Source of the DNA: DASRHT01 sp035293765
Lineage (GTDB): Bacteria > Chloroflexota > Ktedonobacteria > Ktedonobacterales > Ktedonobacteraceae
Assembly: GCA_035293765.1 (NCBI GenBank)
Contig: DATGMF010000056.1
Span: forward strand, 124,001 to 188,000
DNA: 64,000 nucleotides
Direction of reading: 5' to 3'
Of the stretch, positions 24,842 through 33,455 are shown one piece after another; within the stretch, counting starts at the first letter, position 1, and each line of letters opens with the position of its first letter. Position numbers and translations under genes: made by a program. Under the pieces are notes generated by a model. The model was not told the origin of the DNA, made no database searches, and worked only from the letters and a program-made list of their open reading frames with translations.

Positions 24842-26320
24842 ATGATTGAACAGATGCTTCCCGATGAGTCCTCCACCAGCTCAAAGATGAGCCAGGTCTA
24901 CCTCTGCATGCATGGTCATTTTTATCAGCCGCCGCGCGAGGACCCATTTACCGGCACGATCCCTGTAGAGCCCGGCGCTACTCCATTTGCCAACTACAAC
25001 GAAAAAATTACCTCCGAATGTTACCGGCCTAACGCTGCAGAGGGCAACTTTGAGGCCATTAGCTATGATCTGGGGCCGACATTGGCTGCATGGCTGGAAA
25101 AAGCCCATCCCGCTGTCTACAAACAAATCATTGTGGCCGATCAGCATCATCGCGAGCGTTACCGTGTCGGTAATGCGATGGCGCAGGCGTATAACCATAC
25201 CATTTTGCCCTTAGCCACTACCCGCGACAAGTACACCCAGATCGTATGGGGCCTGCAAGATTTTCGTCATCGCTACGGATATGAGGCCCACGGACTCTGG
25301 CTGGCGGAGACCGCGATGGATCTGGAGTGCCTGGATCTGATGGCACAGTGCGGCATCACCTATACGATCCTGGCTCCCTGGCAGGCAATCGAGCCGATTG
25401 ATCCCACAGAACCATACATTGTGCCGCTGCATAATGGGCGCAGCATGACCGTGTTCTTCTACAACGCGCCCCTCTCAGGTGGCGTCTCCTTCGACTGGAA
25501 CACCACCAATGACGCCGATGCCTTCGCCGCTCACTATCTGCCCGAGCAGCTCGTGCAGAGCAAAGCTGCCGCAGGGGACGCTCAGCTTATCCTGGTGGCG
25601 ACCGATGGCGAGCTTTACGGCCATCATAAGCCCTGGCGCGATAAGTTCCTGGCTCGTTTGATACAGCATGGGGCCGCCGCATCGGGCTTCGAAGTATGTA
25701 CATTGGAACGTTACATGTGTATGCACCCGGCCACGAAAGAGGCGCATCTGCGTGAGCCAAGCGCGTGGAGCTGCGGGCATGGTGTGGCGCGCTGGGATAG
25801 CGGCTGCGAATGTACCGAGGGCGATAGTAGCTGGAAGGGCGCTTTGCGACAGGCGCTGGTCCGTTTAGCTCAGCGTGGCGATAGCCTTTTTGAGCAATAT
25901 GCAGGAAAAATCCTCGCCGACCCCTGGGCCGCACGCAATGATTATCTCGCGGTGCGCAATGGCTGGGAGACAACAGAAAACTTCTGGGCGCGCCACGGGA
26001 AAAAACAACGCGAATCGCGTGATCCGCGACAGGTGCAACAGGCTATGCTTTTGCTAGAGGCGCAATATTATCAGCAATACAGCTTTACCAGTTGCGGCTT
26101 CTTCTTTGAAGATCTAAATCGTATCGAGCCACGTAACAATATCGCCTTCGCTCGACGCGCCATCAGCCTGATCTGGCAGGCGCTCGCAATCGACCTCCAG
26201 CCGGATTTCGTCAACGATTTACAGGCGGCAAAAAGCTGGCGTTCGCATTTAACTGGCGCGGACCTCTACCACCAGTTACCCGTCGTACCGGCTAAGCTGT
26301 TACCGCCGCTGGCAAAGTAG
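24842..26320 (+). CDS. Glycoside hydrolase family 57 enzyme
   Basis: A 492-residue GH57-type alpha-glucan enzyme of the DUF3536-associated kind. The N-terminal CMHGHFYQPPRED motif holds a family His; GLWLAETAMD contains the presumed nucleophile Glu and ATDGELYGHH the presumed acid/base Asp. FSLG-type secretion signals are absent, so it should act on cytoplasmic glycogen-like glucan. Several Cys residues (SAWSCGHGVARWDSGCEC) stand near the active-site loops. I start at ATG 24842 with GAGGA upstream; the frame is open from 24785. It converges with the minus-strand gene 6 bp away. Confidence 0.85.
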   Translation: MIEQMLPDESSTSSKMSQVYLCMHGHFYQPPREDPFTGTIPVEPGATPFANYNEKITSECYRPNAAEGNFEAISYDLGPTLAAWLEKAHPAVYKQIIVADQHHRERYRVGNAMAQAYNHTILPLATTRDKYTQIVWGLQDFRHRYGYEAHGLWLAETAMDLECLDLMAQCGITYTILAPWQAIEPIDPTEPYIVPLHNGRSMTVFFYNAPLSGGVSFDWNTTNDADAFAAHYLPEQLVQSKAAAGDAQLILVATDGELYGHHKPWRDKFLARLIQHGAAASGFEVCTLERYMCMHPATKEAHLREPSAWSCGHGVARWDSGCECTEGDSSWKGALRQALVRLAQRGDSLFEQYAGKILADPWAARNDYLAVRNGWETTENFWARHGKKQRESRDPRQVQQAMLLLEAQYYQQYSFTSCGFFFEDLNRIEPRNNIAFARRAISLIWQALAIDLQPDFVNDLQAAKSWRSHLTGADLYHQLPVVPAKLLPPLAK

Positions 26321-26326
26321 GATAAA

Positions 26327-27136
26327 TTACCATTGCTGCTGAAGCGGTTGCCCGGTCCAGACGCTTTCTAGCATTTTTTCAAAGAGGAGAAAATTGGGCA
26401 TGCCGGAGATGTGGAAGCGCCCCCAGGGCGTTGCGCCTTCGCCAACTGCCTCTATGGTCACAACCCTTGCCCCGATATCGATGTTTTTAATCTGTTGCCA
26501 GGGTAAGGTTCTCCTGCGCCCGCTGATGCCCTGCAAGCTTAGCTTGAGATCGCCAAAAGCGACCGGGTGACCGGCGTAGTAGGCCGCCATCACCTGGGAA
26601 TACATCAACTGAGCTGTTTCATTAGCTATTATCTCGCCCAGGGTCAAAAGATTGCGCCAGTTACTATCGAATCTGAAGGTCTGCTTATTGGCGAGTCGTA
26701 AAATGAAAACGTGGGTGTCATAAATATAACCGTAGACATCGTTCCTGTGCCAGACTGCTTCAACCGCGTCCCAACGAATGACGTGTGTTTTGCGCCCTTT
26801 GATGAGTAGCAACCCTGCTGGGCATACATAAAGGTGCGCGGCCCGCAAAGGGAGTGTTTTGAAGGAGAGATAGAGCCCGTATGCCAGCAAAAGCAGGCCA
26901 ACCACCAGGACATGTAAGGGGGTGTAATGCATTGGCAAGGGTAAGAAGTTCAGGAATGCCAGTAGCGCTGATAGCAAGGCGAGTACGGAGAGAAAGAGAC
27001 AGAGAAGCCCGAACCAGATTTTAAATGCAACGCGCGTGCGATATTCTGCTGTAGGCATGCCCAACTGGTGTGCCACCACCAGGTCATAGATTTCCTGCGA
27101 TACCTGTAATTCCTGTGGTGTTTGCGCATTTATCAT
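26327..27136 (-). CDS. Membrane-anchored PH-like protein, unknown function
   Basis: A 269-residue protein. A cytosolic N-terminus (1-45) leads to two hydrophobic segments (IWFGLLCLFLSVLALLSALL and LHVLVVGLLLLAYGLYLSF), then a soluble region with two PH-like units: the first around HVIRWDAVEAVW...FILRLANKQTF, the second around YYAGHPVAFGDLKLSLQGIS...LPWQQIKNIDIG. The same plan, including an FGDLxLSxQGI-type motif (here and at FGGLSFSRQGI in the neighbour), is seen in 27387-28349, so the two are paralogues. It resembles proteins annotated DUF6585, though I am not certain of that name. Confidence 0.7.
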   Translation of the reverse strand: MINAQTPQELQVSQEIYDLVVAHQLGMPTAEYRTRVAFKIWFGLLCLFLSVLALLSALLAFLNFLPLPMHYTPLHVLVVGLLLLAYGLYLSFKTLPLRAAHLYVCPAGLLLIKGRKTHVIRWDAVEAVWHRNDVYGYIYDTHVFILRLANKQTFRFDSNWRNLLTLGEIIANETAQLMYSQVMAAYYAGHPVAFGDLKLSLQGISGRRRTLPWQQIKNIDIGARVVTIEAVGEGATPWGRFHISGMPNFLLFEKMLESVWTGQPLQQQW

Positions 27137-27183
27137 CTACAACTATCCGTTTATGCTAGAATCTTCCAGCCCCAGAATCGCCA

Positions 27184-27230
27184 CCGTCGTAGGGACCCGG
27201 TTTACCGCGTCCTACGCGATTTATCGCCTT
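27184..27230. repeat. Single family C arm
   Basis: CGTAGGGACCCGGTTTACCG followed by CGTCCTACGCGATTTATCGC, matching both ends of the arms at 21706 and 21899 but with a different middle. It lies in the 250-bp gap between the two PH-like genes, which otherwise shows nothing. Confidence 0.5.
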
Positions 27231-27386
27231 ACCTTTGCCCATTATTATGGGGCGATCCACTGAGCGAACAACCAGTGGCATGGAAAAGAGAAACACCTAT
27301 AATAAATCATGAGCTTTACTACCACTATAGCATAGGAAATACAGCTTAGCAATAAACTAGGCAGAATGGCACATACAGAACCATAT

Positions 27387-28349
27387 TTAAGGTTTGCCAC
27401 GCATAATATACTCCACCAGTTCTTGCAGCCTGGGTGTATCCGATAGTCTCCAGAGGGGGATGGTATGCCATTGCGAGACCTTGCCTTTAGTGTGGATAAT
27501 CACCTCATTTTCTCCGATGCCGACGCCAGCAATCTCCCCCCAGGGAAGCCTCAACTGGTTATCGTGAAGCTCAATCCCCTGACGACTGAAGCTCAATCCC
27601 CCAAAGCAGATGGCGGCACCCTCGTTAAAGGCGGTAATATGGGGATGCTGCTTGCGCGCGTGTTCTCGCAAAATATAGTCAACAACGCCTTTGAACACGC
27701 TTGCATTGGGTACGTCCGCGATGTTCATCGTCTCCCAATCCCGGGAGTCGTCTTTGCGATGAATACTCATGGTTGCATCTTTGAGCGTCACGTTCTCTAC
27801 CTCATCCCAGGCCAGCAGCTTGTTGTCACGCCTGACGCTGATGCCCTGCGGCATTACCGCGACATCGCCAAAATAGAGCGGTGCGCCAGTTTTATAAGTG
27901 GCAATAGCCCGCGGCAATAAGCGGTGCATCACCTCATCCTCCAAACGCTCGCCCAGTTGCGTGAGGTTGGAGAGCTCTGCGCCCAACTCGAATGTCTTTC
28001 CATCAACGCGCCGTATTGTATAAGTATAAGCCGCGTTGTTTGTCTGGCCGATGACAGGGACTTTCCAGAGGCCCATGATCAGTTCCCAGGGAATCGACTC
28101 TTTCTTGCGCGTGGCGTAGATGAGACCGTCCGAGTGGATAAATACACGCGCAGGAGGATAAAGTAGTGGTGCGAGCAGTAGCCAGAGACCGGCGGCGATC
28201 CAGGCAAAGCCAATGCCAGGGAGAAGCGTCTGCTGCCAGAGGGGCCACCAGCTAAAAATACTATCGTAGAGGAAAAAGAAGACGGCTATGAGCAGACAGC
28301 CGAGAAGTACACAAATGATCCCCGGCAGACGAGATTTCAGTATCCTCAT
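27387..28349 (-). CDS. Membrane-anchored PH-like protein, paralogue of the 26327 gene
   Basis: A 320-residue protein with two N-terminal membrane segments (LPGIICVLLGCLLIAVFFFL and the LLPGIGFAWIAAGLWLLLAP region) and three PH-like units: SIPWELIMGLWKV..., APLYFGDVAVMPQGISVRRDNKLLAWDEVENV..., and AAICFGGLSFSRQGIELHDNQLRLPWGEIAGVGIG. Function unknown; probably a cytosolic-facing membrane protein. Its ATG (28349) overlaps by 4 bp a short ORF contained in family A copy 3, and TTGAGG of that repeat lies 8 bases before the ATG, so the repeat seems to supply promoter, leader and ribosome-binding site. Confidence 0.75.
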   Translation of the reverse strand: MRILKSRLPGIICVLLGCLLIAVFFFLYDSIFSWWPLWQQTLLPGIGFAWIAAGLWLLLAPLLYPPARVFIHSDGLIYATRKKESIPWELIMGLWKVPVIGQTNNAAYTYTIRRVDGKTFELGAELSNLTQLGERLEDEVMHRLLPRAIATYKTGAPLYFGDVAVMPQGISVRRDNKLLAWDEVENVTLKDATMSIHRKDDSRDWETMNIADVPNASVFKGVVDYILREHARKQHPHITAFNEGAAICFGGLSFSRQGIELHDNQLRLPWGEIAGVGIGENEVIIHTKGKVSQWHTIPLWRLSDTPRLQELVEYIMRGKP

Positions 28350-28381
28350 TTTAGTGTCCTCAAGCGGATCGAGATAGTCAT
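28346..28381 (-). CDS. Putative 11-residue leader peptide in family A copy 3
   Basis: ATG at 28381 encodes M-T-I-S-I-R-L-R-T-L-K and stops at TGA, overlapping the next gene's ATG as ATGA. AAAGGAGG lies 12 bases upstream of the start. Copies 1 and 2 have a GTG at the same place and encode M-A-T-S-T-R-L-R and M-M-I-T-I-R-L-R. Conserved spacing and frame suggest translation, but the peptide is very short. Confidence 0.35.
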   Translation of the reverse strand: MTISIRLRTLK

Positions 28382-28447
28382 AAACTCTTGCCGCCTCCTT
28401 TGAGGGGTAGTATATAAAGCAGGCCCTGAGATGTCAAGTGAAAATGC
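28348..28447 (-). repeat. Family A promoter-leader repeat, copy 3
   Basis: Minus-strand TTGACA (28437-28432), 17 bp, TATACT (28414-28409), CTCAAAGGAGG, leader ORF, and CGCTTGAGG. This copy points straight into the 27387-28349 gene and its end coincides with that gene's start codon, so it is the best candidate for a working copy. Confidence 0.8.
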
Positions 28448-28448
28448 G

Positions 28449-28487
28449 CTAAGGCCATTACGACGTTCAGCGCCGTAATGGCCTTAG
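28449..28487. terminator. 14-bp perfect hairpin after the L,D-transpeptidase gene
   Basis: CTAAGGCCATTACG (28449-28462), 11-base loop, CGTAATGGCCTTAG (28474-28487). It lies 22 bp past the stop of the minus-strand gene and directly before family A copy 3. There is no T-run, so termination would be weak or factor-dependent. Confidence 0.55.
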
Positions 28488-28509
28488 ATGAGCAGCCAGT
28501 GCAAGCAAG

Positions 28510-30216
28510 TTAGTAGATCACAATGATGGTATTCCAGTTCGTAGTGTTGTACAGCCAGGCTGCCATCTGTTCCTGTACATTAACGCAACCATGACTGCCG
28601 CTGCCCGCGAAAGCTTCGTCTCCACCCGTGTCGTAGTGGGGGAATTGCGTCCCGGGGCCGTAATTAACGCGCCACCAGGAGTCATGGATGAAGTAGCCGC
28701 CGCGATGGTACAGGATAGCATAGTTAATAGGCGTATCTGGATACCAGAAAGGCGAACCTTTAGGATCGGGTGATTTGAAAACCGTTGGCGATTGGCGATT
28801 CATCACTGACCAGACACCGGGAACAGAGGGCAGTTCCACGCGACCGGTAGTGACCTGAAAGCCGCGCACCAGCTTGCCATTCTGATAGAGGCGCAGCGCC
28901 TGCTCCGTGAGCGAGACCATGATTACCTGCTGCCCCATCAGCTTGTAGCGGTTAAGCAACTGCATATCGGTCGCATGCACCTGATCAAAAGGCGTGGGAT
29001 CATTGTAATCCTGCTCCATCATATGCAAGTTGAAGAGCGCGTTGTTGGCCTCATCGACCATTGCCTGGTAGTCATCGGGCGTAGAAGCCCAGGAGAGGGC
29101 CAGATCCAGATCAGAGCCGATACCAGCTTGATCGTAGCCAGAGTCCAGCACATAGTTCTGTCCATCAAACTTATCGTGGAAGAGGTGAGCCTGTCCCCAG
29201 GCGGTGACCTCCTTATGGAATTGCTTGACCAGGTAGCCAGCTTCCCCCTGAATGAGATCGTTATGCATCGATGCAAGATCGGCATCAACCTGTTGCGCAA
29301 AGCTGGAATAATCCTGGATGCTCACTGTCTTGCTCATGCGCACATTGTCTGCATCAAGCTTCTTCTGATAGGGGGTGGGGTCCATCCCGTAAGTCTTGAG
29401 AAGCTGAATCTGCTGCGCGAACTCGTTGAGTTTGGCGGCAGTGACGTAAGGGAGGGCCTGGATGCTGTTGACGATTGCTTGCTGGTAGGATGCATTGATC
29501 ATGACGAGCATTTTCTGGAAATCGGCGGGATTTTCAGCGGTCGTGAGATCTTGCTGATAATTCTGGTACTGCGTTTGCATTGCAGTCACATCCAGATGAG
29601 CGTTCTGCATCTGATCAATGGTCTTTTTAAGCGTTGCCAGTTTACCGGATGTGATCAGCATGAGATCAAGAGATTGTTTGGCTATGCCGGCCTTACTGCT
29701 GATGGCGGCGTAATCTTTGGGGGTTTTAGCGGCAGCCATGAGGGACTGATCCAGATCATATTGCTGTGTGAAGTAATCGACCGTGAAGCCCTGAGAGCGA
29801 CGTTGCGCCAGCATCGTCTGGAAGGTCTGCATATCTTGCTGCGCCTGTGTTTGCGCCTGCTCCGTGCTTGCCGTGATGATCCCTTGTAGCTGGGTCGTTA
29901 ATTGCACATAGCGAGTATTCAGATTTTTATAATAACTATCGTATGGTTGATCAGAAAAAAAACTGAAAGGCGCACTGCCATGAATTAACTGTTGCTTCTG
30001 GTCAAGGACTGGTTTGATCTGTGAAGCAGGGACGCCGATTGCCTGTGCCTGCTGGAGCAGGTGATCGAGCGCGACCTGGCTCTGGTACGCTTGCTGTTGC
30101 AGGGTGGTATTGCCGCCACAGGCACTAATCGCTACCAGGATAGTGCCGAGGAGTATAGCAGCAAGCGTGACCTGAGCGAGCCGGGGCATCATGCTCCCGG
30201 GACGCAATACATGCAT
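28510..30216 (-). CDS. L,D-transpeptidase (YkuD) lipoprotein
   Basis: A 568-residue envelope enzyme that cross-links peptidoglycan through 3-3 links or attaches proteins. A lipoprotein signal ends LVAISACGG (lipid on the Cys). Residues ~35-420 are long alpha-helical, coiled-coil-like repeats rich in Gln and Ala that probably span the wall. The C-terminal YkuD domain (about 430-568) has HDSWW and the catalytic Cys544 in GSHGCVN. ATG 30216 has AAGGAG upstream inside the last codons of ffh; the genes are 6 bp apart and surely share a transcript, a partner I would not expect for ffh. Confidence 0.9.
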   Translation of the reverse strand: MHVLRPGSMMPRLAQVTLAAILLGTILVAISACGGNTTLQQQAYQSQVALDHLLQQAQAIGVPASQIKPVLDQKQQLIHGSAPFSFFSDQPYDSYYKNLNTRYVQLTTQLQGIITASTEQAQTQAQQDMQTFQTMLAQRRSQGFTVDYFTQQYDLDQSLMAAAKTPKDYAAISSKAGIAKQSLDLMLITSGKLATLKKTIDQMQNAHLDVTAMQTQYQNYQQDLTTAENPADFQKMLVMINASYQQAIVNSIQALPYVTAAKLNEFAQQIQLLKTYGMDPTPYQKKLDADNVRMSKTVSIQDYSSFAQQVDADLASMHNDLIQGEAGYLVKQFHKEVTAWGQAHLFHDKFDGQNYVLDSGYDQAGIGSDLDLALSWASTPDDYQAMVDEANNALFNLHMMEQDYNDPTPFDQVHATDMQLLNRYKLMGQQVIMVSLTEQALRLYQNGKLVRGFQVTTGRVELPSVPGVWSVMNRQSPTVFKSPDPKGSPFWYPDTPINYAILYHRGGYFIHDSWWRVNYGPGTQFPHYDTGGDEAFAGSGSHGCVNVQEQMAAWLYNTTNWNTIIVIY

Positions 30217-30222
30217 AAGAGG

Positions 30223-31689
30223 TCATCTCCTTCCGCCTCTAGCTTTCATTTTCCGTTTTTCTTTCCGTGCGGCTTTGCCTGTCTTTTTGCCACCCTTCAT
30301 AGCAGGTCGTGGCATATCAGGCATGCCTGGCATCCCTGCCCCTCCACCATATTGTCGAGCTAACTGCGCCCAGGGACCTTTGCCAGAGCTGATCTGGCGG
30401 ATCATGGTACGCATTTCGCCAAACTGCTCCAACAACTGATTGACTTCCTGGACGCTTGTCCCACTACCGTTGGCGATACGTTTGCGACGGCTCCCGTTAA
30501 GCACATCGGGGTTGCGCCGTTCCTGCAACGTCATAGAGAGGATGATCGCCTCAATATACTTGAGTTGATCGCCTTCCAGCGCCTCCTCCATTTCTGGCGT
30601 TGCTGCCAGCTTGTTCATGCCCGGGATCATCTCCATCACCTGGCGTAACGGTCCCATGCGTTTCAACTGTCGCATCGCATTCAAGAAGTCTTCCAGGTCA
30701 AACTTGCCTTGCTGCAACCTGGCCTGGGCTTTGAGCGCCTCTTCCTGATCGATAGTTTCCTGAGCGCGTTCGATCAGGGAGAGCACATCTCCCATACCTA
30801 GTATACGTGAAGCGAGCCGATCTGGATAAAAGGGTTCCAGCGCATCGGTCTTCTCGCCAACGCCCATGAATTTAATCGGCACTCCGGTGACCGAACGAAT
30901 GGAGAGGGCCGCGCCACCCCTGGCATCGCCATCCATCTTGGTCAAAATCATGCCTGTGAGCGAGACGGCTTTATTAAAGTCGTCCGCCACCCGCACCGCT
31001 TCCTGTCCGGTCATGGCGTCCGCCACCAGCAACACCTCGCGGGGCTGCACACGCTGGCGAATGCTCATCACCTCTTGCATCATCCGCTCGTCGATGTTCA
31101 AGCGGCCCGCGGTGTCGAGGATAATCACAGAACATGCCTGTTCGCGCGCGTATGCCAGCGAATTCACACAGATATCGACCGGATTGGCTCCCATCTGCTC
31201 GGCATAGACGGGAATAGAAAGTTGTTTCCCCAGCGTCTTTAGCTGGTTGATGGCGGCGGGACGATACATGTCTGCCGCGACCATCAGTGGGCGTTGCCCC
31301 TGTTTGCGCAGGTAGTTAGCGAGCTTCGCGGCTGTGGTTGTTTTGCCAGAGCCTTGCAGGCCGACCAGCATGATGATGGTTGGAGAACTGCCCAGGTCGA
31401 GCTGGTTTTTTCCTTCGCTCCCCCCCAGCACCTCGATCAGCTCTTCATTGACGATTGAAAGCACCTGTTGCGCCGGGGAGAAGCTGCCCACCACGTCCGC
31501 GCCAATGGCCTTCTCTTTGACGCGCTCCACGAATTTGCGCGCTACCTTGAGATTGACATCCGCCTCGATCAAGGCGATGCGCACCTCGCGCAGCGCGGCG
31601 TTGACATCTTCCTCAGTCAGTTTTCCCTGGCCGCTAAGGTTGTTGAAAATACCTTCCAGGCGTTTCGATAGACTCTCAAACATTGCCAT
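30223..31689 (-). CDS. ffh: Signal recognition particle protein Ffh
   Basis: GTPase that binds signal sequences with SRP RNA and delivers ribosomes to FtsY; 488 residues. N domain (MAMFESLSKRLEGIFNNLSG), G domain with GLQGSGKTTTAAKLA, DTAGRL and TKMDGDARGGAALS, then the Met-rich M domain (LKRMGPLRQVMEMIPGMNK, RRKRIANGSGTSVQEVNQLL) and a Lys/Arg tail. I prefer ATG 31689 with GAGAGG upstream; GTG 31713 would add eight residues that lack family similarity. An extended -10 lies at 31745-31750. Confidence 0.97.
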   Translation of the reverse strand: MAMFESLSKRLEGIFNNLSGQGKLTEEDVNAALREVRIALIEADVNLKVARKFVERVKEKAIGADVVGSFSPAQQVLSIVNEELIEVLGGSEGKNQLDLGSSPTIIMLVGLQGSGKTTTAAKLANYLRKQGQRPLMVAADMYRPAAINQLKTLGKQLSIPVYAEQMGANPVDICVNSLAYAREQACSVIILDTAGRLNIDERMMQEVMSIRQRVQPREVLLVADAMTGQEAVRVADDFNKAVSLTGMILTKMDGDARGGAALSIRSVTGVPIKFMGVGEKTDALEPFYPDRLASRILGMGDVLSLIERAQETIDQEEALKAQARLQQGKFDLEDFLNAMRQLKRMGPLRQVMEMIPGMNKLAATPEMEEALEGDQLKYIEAIILSMTLQERRNPDVLNGSRRKRIANGSGTSVQEVNQLLEQFGEMRTMIRQISSGKGPWAQLARQYGGGAGMPGMPDMPRPAMKGGKKTGKAARKEKRKMKARGGRR

Positions 31690-31744
31690 AACTGGACTTG
31701 TTCCTCTCTCCACCGGTTGCTAATCATGCCAAATATCAGCCCTC

Positions 31745-31750
31745 ATTATA
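31745..31750 (-). promoter_or_regulatory. Extended -10 promoter for ffh
   Basis: Minus-strand TGGTATAAT (TATAAT at 31750-31745), 55 bp upstream of the ffh start; no good -35, but the extended TG can compensate. Confidence 0.5.
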
Positions 31751-31859
31751 CCACGTTAGTCGGCGCTTTTTTTATACTTTCTCTTACTATATCGAGTAAC
31801 TATGGCGTAATGGTAACATATTCGAGAATTTAGGTATTGATCGAGCAATACTTTGCCGC

Positions 31860-31935
31860 CAGCCTGAGCGAAGCTAGCGCGTGTAGCTCCCCGCTTCAGC
31901 GCGGCAGCGTTGGCTGGCGGAATTTCAAGACGGTA
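31860..31935. repeat. Degenerate intergenic repeat between ffh and the Uma2 gene
   Basis: Contains GTAGCTCCCCGCTTCAGCGC, like family B near 9243, and CAGCGTTGGCTGGCGGAATT followed by TTCAAG, a diverged inverted relative of the 40-bp units at 16189 and 16275. The 384-bp gap otherwise holds only the two promoters. Confidence 0.4.
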
Positions 31936-32003
31936 CCTTCACCGTTTCCTGCTACTATTTTATCATTACGACCACGCCGCGCATATCTTCGCATTCAGGA
32001 GTA

Positions 32004-32033
32004 TTACCTCTGTAGCGTAACCTATGGTATGAT
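32004..32033 (+). promoter_or_regulatory. Extended -10 promoter for the Uma2 gene
   Basis: TTACCT (32004-32009), 18 bp, TATGAT (32028-32033) preceded by TGG. It lies 40 bp before ATG 32074. Confidence 0.5.
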
Positions 32034-32073
32034 TTAGTTACGTAGAGGATGCACAGTTGAAGGGGGGTCGAAA

Positions 32074-32676
32074 ATGACAACGACTACGGAGCAAACGATG
32101 GGAGTGATACCTGCAAATTGGGTAGCAGGACCACAGCAAGGGCACTGGACCTACAATCACTATGCGACCCTTCCAGAAGATGGGCAGCATTACGAGATTG
32201 TAGAAGGAGTGCTTTACATGACACCCTCGCCCAATAAATCACATCAGGATGCGGTTTTGTGGTTTTCACATTACCTGTTGCTCTATGTCAGAATTGCCGG
32301 CCTGGGACAGGTATTTGTAGCGCCGTTTGATGTCGAGCTGGCGCCGGATGTGGTGGTGCAGCCGGATGTCATCGTTGTTTTGAACGCAGGGCTGGAGAAA
32401 ATCACGCCGATGCGCATTATCGGCGCGCCCGATCTGGTAGTCGAGGTATCATCTCCTAGTACGGTTGGCTATGACCGCCACGTTAAGCAAGATGCTTATG
32501 CGCGCGCAGGTATTCAGGAGTACTGGATTGCCGATCCGGTGGCGCAGACAGTCGAAGTGCTGCTGTTAGAGGGCGGCGAGTACTATTCTCTAGGTGTCTT
32601 TAGCGGGCAGATGCCTTTATCGTCAAAGGTTGTCCCGACCATCACAGAAGTACAGGCTGAACGGTTCTTTGCATAG
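32074..32676 (+). CDS. Uma2-family (DUF820) endonuclease-like protein
   Basis: A 200-residue protein of the PD-(D/E)XK-fold Uma2 family, common in Chloroflexi and cyanobacteria. The core is visible: VVVQPDVIVV (Asp), PDLVVEVSSPST (Glu) and KQDAYARAGIQEYWI (Lys), with YEIVEGVLYMTPSP at the N-terminal side. The active-site set is complete, but the biological role of this family is not established. ATG 32074 follows AGGGGGG. The methyltransferase starts 18 bp downstream, probably co-transcribed. Confidence 0.88.
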   Translation: MTTTTEQTMGVIPANWVAGPQQGHWTYNHYATLPEDGQHYEIVEGVLYMTPSPNKSHQDAVLWFSHYLLLYVRIAGLGQVFVAPFDVELAPDVVVQPDVIVVLNAGLEKITPMRIIGAPDLVVEVSSPSTVGYDRHVKQDAYARAGIQEYWIADPVAQTVEVLLLEGGEYYSLGVFSGQMPLSSKVVPTITEVQAERFFA

Positions 32677-32694
32677 ACATAGAAAGTCAGGTGC

Positions 32695-33435
32695 GTGAAA
32701 CTGCAACAGAGAGGCAAACATTCGCAGGAAGAGATTTTCACCTCGTATACATGGTGGGACAAAAGTTGCGTTCTGAACCATATTACCGCGGAACGCTGCG
32801 ATTATATTGCGTCCTGCGTTGACCGCGTCTTTGGGCAGGAGGCGCTGACACAGCAAGAGATTTTAGAGGTGGGGTGCGGTGGCGGCTTGATCTGTGATGA
32901 ACTGGCACATCGAGGCGCGATGGTGGTGGGGATCGATCCAGCGCAGGGCGCGTTAGAGGTTGCGCGCAAACATACGCAGCAGAGCAAACTGGGGCAAATC
33001 GCCTATTATGAGCAGGGGTACGCCGAATCGCTGCCCTATGCCGATGGCAGCTTCTCCGTTATTGTTTGCCTGGATGTGCTGGAGCACGTCCGTGATGTAC
33101 AGGCAACCATCAAAGAGATTGCGCGCGTTCTGGCCCCCGGCGGGCTCTTCATCTTCGATACAATCAATCGCACATTGCTGGCTCGCATCGTGCTGATCTG
33201 GTTTGGTGAACGTTTTCTCCATCGTCAGGGCCTGGTCCCGGGATTGCATGACTACCACGCTTTTATTAAACCTCATGAGCTACAAACAATGCTCACAACT
33301 CATAACCTACAGGTGCGCGAACTGACAGGCTTTATGCCGCGCCTGGTCAAGGGCCGTTTAACGTTAGGTCCTGGCTGGTTCAAGGGTGTCTCCTACGTTG
33401 GCTATGCCACGAAAGGACGTCAGGCCAATTCGTAA
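32695..33435 (+). CDS. UbiG-like SAM-dependent methyltransferase
   Basis: A 246-residue class I methyltransferase. SAM motif I is ILEVGCGGGLICDELA, followed by VVGIDPA, then FSVIVCLDVLEHV and VLAPGGLFIFDTINRT. The N-terminal SYTWWD and the HDYHAFIKPHEL segment resemble UbiG O-methyltransferases. A quinone substrate is possible, but Chloroflexota generally use menaquinone, so I leave the substrate open. It starts at GTG 32695 with CAGGT upstream. Family A copy 4 follows 20 bp after its stop. Confidence 0.82.
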   Translation: MKLQQRGKHSQEEIFTSYTWWDKSCVLNHITAERCDYIASCVDRVFGQEALTQQEILEVGCGGGLICDELAHRGAMVVGIDPAQGALEVARKHTQQSKLGQIAYYEQGYAESLPYADGSFSVIVCLDVLEHVRDVQATIKEIARVLAPGGLFIFDTINRTLLARIVLIWFGERFLHRQGLVPGLHDYHAFIKPHELQTMLTTHNLQVRELTGFMPRLVKGRLTLGPGWFKGVSYVGYATKGRQANS

Positions 33436-33455
33436 CCATAGCAGGCCGCCCTATT

